A DNA stretch of 35,387 bases from DATAEK01 sp036258055 (GTDB taxonomy: Bacteria; Acidobacteriota; Vicinamibacteria; Vicinamibacterales; 2-12-FULL-66-21), in assembly GCA_036258055.1 (NCBI GenBank), contig DATAEK010000127.1, positions 1 through 35,387 on the forward strand. Reading direction: 5' to 3'. The position numbers and the translations under genes are program-made. Under the pieces are notes generated by a model. It was not told where the DNA came from. It made no database searches and saw only the letters and a list, made by a program, of their open reading frames with translations. Every line of letters begins with the position of its first letter. Within the stretch, counting starts at the first letter, position 1. Of this stretch, positions 29,795-35,387 are shown piece after piece.

Positions 29795-31204
29795 TCACCG
29801 CGCCGGGACCCCCTCCTGCTGCCAGCCTCCGCCGAGCGCGCGGTAGACCTCCACGAACGCAGAGAGTTCCGCCTGGCGCGACTGGGCAAGTGAGAGCTCG
29901 GCGACGAAGAGCCGCGTGTCGGCGTCGAGGACTTCGAGATAACTCGTGGCGCCGCCCTGGTAGCGGATGTCCGCAAGGCGCCGCGCGTCCTGCGCGGCGG
30001 TCGTCAGCCCTTCCTGCTGCGTGCGGAACTCGCGTGCCTTGGAGTAACCGACGAGCGCGTCGGATGTCTCGCGAAAGGCCTGCTTCACGGTTTGCGCGTA
30101 GAGGACTGTGGCTTCGTCGGTCAGTGCCTGCGCGAGTGCGACCTGCGATCGCGTGCGTCCAGCGGTGAAGATCGGCTGCGCCGCGCCGACGATCGCGGTC
30201 CAGAAGCCAGCGCCGGCGTTGAACAGTCCACCCAGCGCAGTGCTCTGCAGCCCGCCGCTGCCCGTCAGCGAGATCGTCGGGAAGTACGCGGCACGGGCCA
30301 CGCCGATCTGCGCGTTGGCCGCCACGATCTCTTGTTCCGCAGCCTGGATATCTGGACGACGTGCGAGGAGCGCTGAGGGCAGGCCGGCCGGCACCTCTGG
30401 CGAATGCGGCTGATCGACGAGCGCTCGCCCGCGGGTGACGGGCGACGGGAAGTTGCCGAGCAGCACGCTGATCAGGTTCTCCTGCTGCGCGATGCTGCGC
30501 TCGATGTCGGCGATCGCCGCACCGGCGCCGAAGACGAGCTGCTCCGCCTCGCGAACGTCGATGAGCGACGTCACCCCGCCGCTCTCGCGGACGCGGGTCA
30601 ACTGCAGCGACTCCTGACGGGATGTCAGTGTTCGCTTCGAGATTTCGAGCTGCAGATCGAGGGCCCGCAGCCCGAAGTACGCGTTAGCCACGTCGCTGAC
30701 GATCGTGGTCAGTACGGCACGCCGGCCCCAGTCCGTCGCGAGAAGCTGTGCCCGCGCCGACTCGTTGGCGCGCCGGAATTTCCCCCAGAAATCGAGCTCC
30801 CAGGCGACGTTCGCGCCGACCAGCAGCGCGCCGGCGGTTTGAGCCGGCGTCGATCCGATTTTCGCAGTGCGGACACCGCCCGCCTGAACCTCCGCGCCAA
30901 CTGTGGGATATCTGTCCGCTCGCGTGATCCCGAGCTGCGCTTCGGCCTGCAGCACCCGGGCCGCCGCCACTTTCAGATCGTCGTTCTGCGCGAGCGCGGT
31001 ACGGACGAGCGCCTGCAGCTGCTCGTCCTGGAAGAGCTCCCACCACTTCGCGTCGCCAATCGAAGGACCGGACAGCGAGGCATCGGCGCTGCGGAAGGTG
31101 TCCGGCGCGGGGAGCTTCGGTTTCTCGTAATTCGGTCCGACGAGACATCCTGCGCTCAGCGCGGCGATGGCCGCGAGACCGACGACCGTGACTCGTGACT
31201 TCAT
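29795..31204 (-). CDS. RND efflux outer-membrane factor (TolC/OprM-like lipoprotein)
   Basis: 469 residues from the ATG at 31204; a longer in-frame extension upstream lies antisense-free inside the pump gene and is spurious. Lipoprotein signal with lipobox LSAGC (about residues 14-18), followed by VGPNYEKPKLPAPDTFR, the standard opening of NodT-family factors. Coiled helical repeats follow, with SVLLGNFPSPVTRG, GLPSALLARRPDIQAAEQEI (about 300-320) and YFPTISLTGSGGLQS, all family hallmarks. It forms the outer-membrane channel for the adjacent pump. Its start overlaps the pump's stop by four bases (ATGA), indicating translational coupling; it is the last gene of the operon. Confidence 0.95.
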   Translation of the reverse strand: MKSRVTVVGLAAIAALSAGCLVGPNYEKPKLPAPDTFRSADASLSGPSIGDAKWWELFQDEQLQALVRTALAQNDDLKVAAARVLQAEAQLGITRADRYPTVGAEVQAGGVRTAKIGSTPAQTAGALLVGANVAWELDFWGKFRRANESARAQLLATDWGRRAVLTTIVSDVANAYFGLRALDLQLEISKRTLTSRQESLQLTRVRESGGVTSLIDVREAEQLVFGAGAAIADIERSIAQQENLISVLLGNFPSPVTRGRALVDQPHSPEVPAGLPSALLARRPDIQAAEQEIVAANAQIGVARAAYFPTISLTGSGGLQSTALGGLFNAGAGFWTAIVGAAQPIFTAGRTRSQVALAQALTDEATVLYAQTVKQAFRETSDALVGYSKAREFRTQQEGLTTAAQDARRLADIRYQGGATSYLEVLDADTRLFVAELSLAQSRQAELSAFVEVYRALGGGWQQEGVPAR

Positions 31205-34200
31205 GATGCAGTGGGTTTCGGGGCAGGCGTCATGGCCGCCGCGCGCGACCGTGACCGCCACGTCGCGAGCTTCTCGACCTCGACGTAGAGCATCGGGATC
31301 AGGAATATCGCGATCAGGGTCGCGGTGAGCATGCCGCTGATGACGACGGTTCCGAGGATCCGCCGGGAGGCTGCGCCCGAGCCATCGGCAATCCACAGCG
31401 GGACACAGCCGAAGATGAAGGCGAACGACGTCATAAGGATCGGGCGGAGCCGGAGCTTCGCGCCCTCGAGCGCCGCCGTGATCAGATCCTTCCCTTCCTC
31501 GCTCCGCAGCTTCGCAAACTCGACGATCAGAATCGCGTTCTTCGCGGCCAGGCCGATGAGCATGACGACCCCGACTTGCGCGTAGACGTCGAAGTCGAAA
31601 CGCCGCATCAGCAACCCCGCGAAGGCGCCGACGACGGCGACGGGCACGGAGAGGAGGACCGAGAATGGCAGCGACCAGCTCTCGTAGAGCGCGGCGAGAA
31701 TGAGGAACACGAAGACAATCGACAGCGCGAAGAGACGGGCCGCGTTCCCTGACGCTTTCCGTTCCTGGTACGAGAGGTCCGACCAGTCGTAGCTGATGTC
31801 CGATGGCAGCGTCGCTTTTGCGACCTCTTCGAGCGCATCGAGGGCCTGCCCCGAGCTGTAGCCGGGCGCCGACGCCCCGGTGACCTGCGCCGCGCGGTAG
31901 ACGTTGAACCGGTTCGTGTACTGCGGGCCGAACGTCTGCCTGACGGTTTGCAGCGACGACATCGGTACCATCTTGCCGTCGTTGTTGCGTACGTAAAATT
32001 GCCCGATGCTCTCGGGGCTCGTGCGCTCCTGACCCTCCGCCTGCATGAAGACGCGCCACTGACGGCCGAAGCGGTTGAACTGATTGACGAACAGGCCGCC
32101 GAGGAACGTCTGCATGGTCTGGTAGACGTCGGTCAGCGCGATGCCTTCCTTGAGAACCTTGTCGCGATCGACGTCCACGAAGATCTGCGGGACCGATGCG
32201 CTGAACGGCGAGGTGACACCTGAGAGCTCGGGACGCTTGCGCGCCTCCGTCAGGAATTTCTGGAGCGCTAGGTCGAGATTCCCAATCGATCCGCCAGAAC
32301 GGTCCTGCAGCCAGAAGCTGAATCCGCCCTGCGATCCGAGCCCGGGGATGGACGGCGGCATCACCGCCAGCGCGAACGCCTCCGGGATCTGTTCCCTGAA
32401 CTTGACGTTCAAGCGATTGACGATCGACCGCGCGTCCAGACCGTCGCTGCGCTCGCTCCAGGGCTTCAGCCCGACGAAATAGAAGCCGTTGTTCGGTGCG
32501 GTAACCCGGGTGAGCAGGCTGAAGCCGATGATGGCGCTGTAGGCGCTGATCCCGTCAGTCTTCGACAGGATCGCTTCGACCCTGCGGCAGACATCGTCGG
32601 TTCGCTGCAGCGACGCAGCCGGCGGCAGCTGCACGTTCAGCAGGAAGTACCCGTAATCCTCTTCCGGAACGAAGCTGGTCGGCAGCCGCCGGCCGAGCCC
32701 GCCGGCCAGGACCACGAACGCGACGAGGATGGCAATGCCGATGGCGGCTTTGCGAATCAGCACCCGGCTGACTCTGACGTAGCCATTCGAGGCGCGATCG
32801 AACACGCGATTGAATCTGCGGAAGAACCCGCCGAGCAGACGCCCTTCCTTCCGCGGCCGCAACCACATCGCCGCGAGCGCCGGCGACAGCGTCAACGCGT
32901 TGAATGCGGAAATGAGGACGGAGATCGCGATGGTGATCGCAAACTGCTTGTTCAGGCTTCCCTGAATGCCGCCCATGAACGCCACGGGAATGAACACGGC
33001 GGCCAGGATGAGCGCGATGCTGACGACCGGGCCCGACACTTCTTCCATCGCCTTCAGGGTCGCGTCACGCGGCGCCATCCCCTCCTCGATGTGATGCTCG
33101 ACGGCCTCCACGACGACGATCGCGTCGTCGACCACCAGGCCGATCGCGAGAACCAGACCGAAGAGGGAAAGGGTGTTGAGCGAGAATCCCAGCGCTGGAA
33201 ACACCATGAAGGTGCCGATGAGCGAGACGGGCACGGCCACCGCTGGAATGAGCGTCGCCCGCCAGTTCTGGAGGAACAGATAGACCACGAGGATCACGAG
33301 CACCATCGCTTCGGCGAGAGTGATCACGATCTCGCGGATGCCTTCCGAAACGGCCCGCGTCGTGTCGAGGGTGTAGGCGAACTGGAGATCGGCCGGGAAG
33401 CGGCCGCGCAACTGCTCCATCTGCGCGCGGACGCCCTCGGCCACTTCCAGCGCGTTGGATCCCGGTGACTGGAACACGGCAATGGCGCACCCGGGCTCGC
33501 CGTTGACGCGGCCGATCTGCTGATAATTGAGCGCGCCGAGCTCGATCCGCGCGACGTCGCGCAAGTGAATGATCGAGCCGTCAGGATTCGAGCGCACCGC
33601 GATCGCCCCGAACTCCTCTTCGGTTTGAAGCCGGCCCTGCGATCGGACGGTGTAGGTCACCTCCTGTCCGGGCGGCGCCGGATTCGCCCCGACTTGACCC
33701 GATGGATTGACCGTGCTCTGCTGCTGAATCGCGCGGGTGAGATCGGGGACCGTCAGCCCAAGACGCGCCAGGAGATCCGGCTTCACCCAGATTCGCATCG
33801 AGTAGTCGCCGGCGCCGAAAATCCGCGCCTCGCCGACGCCGGGGACGCGATAGATCGCGTCGAGGATGTTGATGTTCGCGTAGTTGGCCAGGAACAGCGC
33901 GTCGTATGTCTTCTTCGGCGAATACAGCGAGACGATCAGCATCGGAAGCCCTGTCTGCTTCCGCATCGTCAAGCCGAACTGGTTCACCTCCGGCGGCAGG
34001 TTCGGCTGCGCCTGCGTCATCCGGTTCGTGACGTTGACCTGATCCAGGTTCGGCTGCGTGTCGACGTCGAACGTGACGGTCAGCGTCATCGTCCCGTCGT
34101 TGGCGTTGGTCGACTGCATGTAGAGCATGTCGTCGACGCCGTTCATCTGCTGTTCGAGTGGCGTGGCGACCGATTGCTCGATCGTCAATGCATCAGCACC

Positions 34201-34350
34201 GGCGTACTGCGCGGTGATCAGAATCTGCGGCGGAACGATCTGAGGGAACTGCGAGATCGGCAGGCCGTCGAGCGCAACCAGGCCGCCGAGGACGGTGATG
34301 ATCGCGATGACGATGGCAACGATCGGGCGCCGGATGAAGAACTTGGACAT
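31201..34350 (-). CDS. RND multidrug efflux pump, HAE1 family (AcrB-like)
   Basis: 1049 residues, the usual length. The N-terminus (SKFFIRRPIVAIVIAIITVLGG) is typical, as is the porter-domain EQSVATPLEQQMNGVDDMLYM. The proton-relay aspartate pair is present in GLVLAIGLVVDDAIVVVE (about residue 405), and the partner lysine in GLAAKNAILIVEFAK (about 945). Twelve membrane helices and two large periplasmic loops are expected. It exports drugs, dyes or other amphiphiles by proton antiport with the adaptor and outer-membrane factor encoded on either side. There is a 152-base gap after the adaptor gene containing a strong hairpin just before the ATG; no good Shine-Dalgarno is seen. No regulator gene is within the window. 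Confidence 0.97.
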   Translation of the reverse strand: MSKFFIRRPIVAIVIAIITVLGGLVALDGLPISQFPQIVPPQILITAQYAGADALTIEQSVATPLEQQMNGVDDMLYMQSTNANDGTMTLTVTFDVDTQPNLDQVNVTNRMTQAQPNLPPEVNQFGLTMRKQTGLPMLIVSLYSPKKTYDALFLANYANINILDAIYRVPGVGEARIFGAGDYSMRIWVKPDLLARLGLTVPDLTRAIQQQSTVNPSGQVGANPAPPGQEVTYTVRSQGRLQTEEEFGAIAVRSNPDGSIIHLRDVARIELGALNYQQIGRVNGEPGCAIAVFQSPGSNALEVAEGVRAQMEQLRGRFPADLQFAYTLDTTRAVSEGIREIVITLAEAMVLVILVVYLFLQNWRATLIPAVAVPVSLIGTFMVFPALGFSLNTLSLFGLVLAIGLVVDDAIVVVEAVEHHIEEGMAPRDATLKAMEEVSGPVVSIALILAAVFIPVAFMGGIQGSLNKQFAITIAISVLISAFNALTLSPALAAMWLRPRKEGRLLGGFFRRFNRVFDRASNGYVRVSRVLIRKAAIGIAILVAFVVLAGGLGRRLPTSFVPEEDYGYFLLNVQLPPAASLQRTDDVCRRVEAILSKTDGISAYSAIIGFSLLTRVTAPNNGFYFVGLKPWSERSDGLDARSIVNRLNVKFREQIPEAFALAVMPPSIPGLGSQGGFSFWLQDRSGGSIGNLDLALQKFLTEARKRPELSGVTSPFSASVPQIFVDVDRDKVLKEGIALTDVYQTMQTFLGGLFVNQFNRFGRQWRVFMQAEGQERTSPESIGQFYVRNNDGKMVPMSSLQTVRQTFGPQYTNRFNVYRAAQVTGASAPGYSSGQALDALEEVAKATLPSDISYDWSDLSYQERKASGNAARLFALSIVFVFLILAALYESWSLPFSVLLSVPVAVVGAFAGLLMRRFDFDVYAQVGVVMLIGLAAKNAILIVEFAKLRSEEGKDLITAALEGAKLRLRPILMTSFAFIFGCVPLWIADGSGAASRRILGTVVISGMLTATLIAIFLIPMLYVEVEKLATWRSRSRAAAMTPAPKPTAS

Positions 34351-34357
34351 TAACTAC

Positions 34358-34378
34358 CCGGGGGACTTCGTCCCCCGG
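34358..34378 (-). promoter_or_regulatory. Stable hairpin just upstream of the RND pump start
   Basis: A 9-bp GC-rich perfect stem (CCGGGGGAC with GTCCCCCGG) closed by a 3-base loop. It ends 7 bases before the ATG at 34350, at the place where a Shine-Dalgarno would lie. It may lower pump translation relative to the adaptor or be a REP-like element protecting the adaptor mRNA. Confidence 0.6.
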
Positions 34379-34502
34379 ACCCCCTTTCGCCGTCGCTCGC
34401 GGGGCCCCATCGCCCCGCTCCGCTCCGGCGGGGCGCGCCGTTGGCGCGCCTGGCCTGTCATGCGGCCACGAGAACAACCTGTCGGCCCGTGCGCATAGCG
34501 GG

Positions 34503-35387
34503 CTACTGCGCCTCCGCTGCCGCCGGCGCCGCGTGCGGTGATACGAGCGTCCCCTCTTTCAGCGAGGGGGAATCGACGACAACCCGGTCACCCGGCTGCA
34601 GCCCCTTCTCGACGATCCAGCGGTTGCCGATGCGCTTGCCGAGGGTGACCGTGCGGACGCTGACCGTGTTATCCGGCGCAATCACGCGCAGCTGAAAGCC
34701 GTTCTGGAGCTCCGCCACCGCCCGCTGCGGAACGAGAAGGGCGCCCTGACGCACGGCTGTCTGCGCGCGCACCCGGCCGTACTGGCCGGGGCGAAGTACG
34801 TTGCCCGGATTCGGAAACGTTGCGCTGACGCGAATCGTGCCCATCTTCGGATCGACGTCGCGATCGACCGCGAGCACCGTGCCACGGTGCGGATACGTGC
34901 TGCCGTCCGCGAGCACGAGTGAAAGTCCGCCGCTGGATTGCCACAGCTTGGCGGTTGTCTGCGGTGTGCTCACCTGACCGGCGATCGCGAGGTATTCCTG
35001 CTCGCTGATCGGAAAGTACGCCTTGATCGGATCGACTTGGGACACGGTCGTCAGCAGCGTCGTCGGGCCCACCAGATCGCCGATCTGCGCGGTCGCGATC
35101 GCCGCCACGCCGTCGATGAGGGAGGTGACGCGCGTGAAGCCCAGGTTCAGCTCCGCCGCTTCGACCGCCGCCTGAGCGGTCGCCATGGCCGCCTGGGCCG
35201 CGTCGCGCGCGCTGATGTCGTTATCGAGCTGGCTCTGCGCGATGGCACGCTGTTCGGCGAGGGGCTTGTCGCGAGCGAGATCGCGCTCCGCCTTGGCGAG
35301 CTGGGCCTGACTCTCCGCAAGCCGCGACTTCGCCTGGTGCAACGCCGTCTCGAACGGCCGCCGATCGATTTCGAAGAGCACTTCGCC
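34503..35387 (-). CDS. RND efflux periplasmic adaptor (membrane fusion protein), N-terminus outside the window
   Basis: The frame is open to the last base, so the signal peptide and first beta-lipoyl half are missing. About 294 residues are visible: EVLFEIDRRPFETAL, a helical hairpin (ALHQAKSRLAESQAQLAKAER ... AQAAVEAAELNLGFTRVTSLIDG), the second lipoyl half (VAAIATAQIGDLVGPTTLLTTVSQVDPIK in part), the beta-barrel with GTVLAVDRDVDPKMGTIRV, and a membrane-proximal domain ending VVVDSPSLKEGTLVSP. It links the pump to the outer-membrane factor. It is the first gene of the efflux operon as far as seen; any regulator would lie beyond 35387. Confidence 0.95.
   Translation of the reverse strand, partial: GEVLFEIDRRPFETALHQAKSRLAESQAQLAKAERDLARDKPLAEQRAIAQSQLDNDISARDAAQAAMATAQAAVEAAELNLGFTRVTSLIDGVAAIATAQIGDLVGPTTLLTTVSQVDPIKAYFPISEQEYLAIAGQVSTPQTTAKLWQSSGGLSLVLADGSTYPHRGTVLAVDRDVDPKMGTIRVSATFPNPGNVLRPGQYGRVRAQTAVRQGALLVPQRAVAELQNGFQLRVIAPDNTVSVRTVTLGKRIGNRWIVEKGLQPGDRVVVDSPSLKEGTLVSPHAAPAAAEAQ

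Noticed and set aside
31205..32059. N-terminal extension of the outer-membrane factor frame
   Set aside because: It runs through the RND pump gene in another frame; the lipoprotein signal at 31204 gives the natural start.
1..35387. CRISPR array, tRNA, rRNA, integrase or transposase
   Set aside because: The short-period repeats have no spacers of constant length; no tRNA cloverleaf, rRNA or recombinase-like protein was seen.

Overview
The window is a high-GC chromosomal segment whose content points to an acidobacterium, most plausibly a member of the Vicinamibacteria. The indications are two paralogous VWFA-related proteins of the type typical of Acidobacteriota, a BNR/sortilin-like secreted protein with glycine-rich inserts, several exported cytochromes c, and abundant intergenic repeats with a period of 7 to 8 nt. 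The taxonomic call is an inference from gene families; no rRNA or marker gene is present. There are no transposases, tRNAs, rRNAs or CRISPR arrays.

Layout. 1-4.0 kb: the end of a BNR-repeat protein (+) converges on a VWFA-related protein (-), separated by a heptamer-based palindrome. 4.0-7.8 kb: a minus-strand assimilatory sulfur operon of siroheme-forming precorrin-2 dehydrogenase, uroporphyrinogen-III methyltransferase and siroheme [4Fe-4S] nitrite/sulfite reductase. It is preceded by a 31-codon, cysteine-rich leader ORF, apparently leaderless, and an intrinsic terminator. This is the most exciting element of the window: a probable cysteine-sensing transcription attenuator. 7.9-17.6 kb: a probable 3-keto-glycoside catabolic locus with two Gfo/Idh/MocA oxidoreductases, a 3-keto-disaccharide hydrolase (DUF1080) lipoprotein, a cytochrome c, a gluconate-2-dehydrogenase-subunit-3-like chaperone subunit and a GMC flavoenzyme with an Fe-S-type cysteine motif. 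A membrane spermidine-synthase-like protein and an unknown exported protein are embedded in it. 17.7-19.5 kb: a lipoprotein and a divergent DUF4097-like protein. 19.5-23.5 kb: a VWFA-related protein followed by an octaheme cytochrome c with HEAT and TPR repeats. 23.5-26.0 kb: DinB protein, MauG-type dihaem peroxidase and a TPR protein. 26.5-28.5 kb: three overlapping tiny genes and an MFS transporter. 28.9-29.4 kb: an orphan receiver-domain protein with Glu at the phosphoacceptor position. 29.8-35.4 kb: an RND tripartite efflux operon (adaptor cut by the window end, pump, outer-membrane factor).

How the genes work together. In the sulfur operon the first two enzymes supply siroheme to the third, and the polycysteine leader would tie their expression to cysteinyl-tRNA supply. 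In the sugar locus the flavoenzyme probably oxidises C3 of a glycoside in the periplasm and passes electrons to the cytochrome c, while the Gfo/Idh and DUF1080 proteins handle the resulting 3-keto sugar. A recurrent theme is RNA-level control: likely leaderless starts (polycysteine leader, DinB, DUF4097-like), hairpins overlapping or abutting ribosome-binding sites (9.5, 25.3 and 34.4 kb), and palindromic repeats at gene ends.
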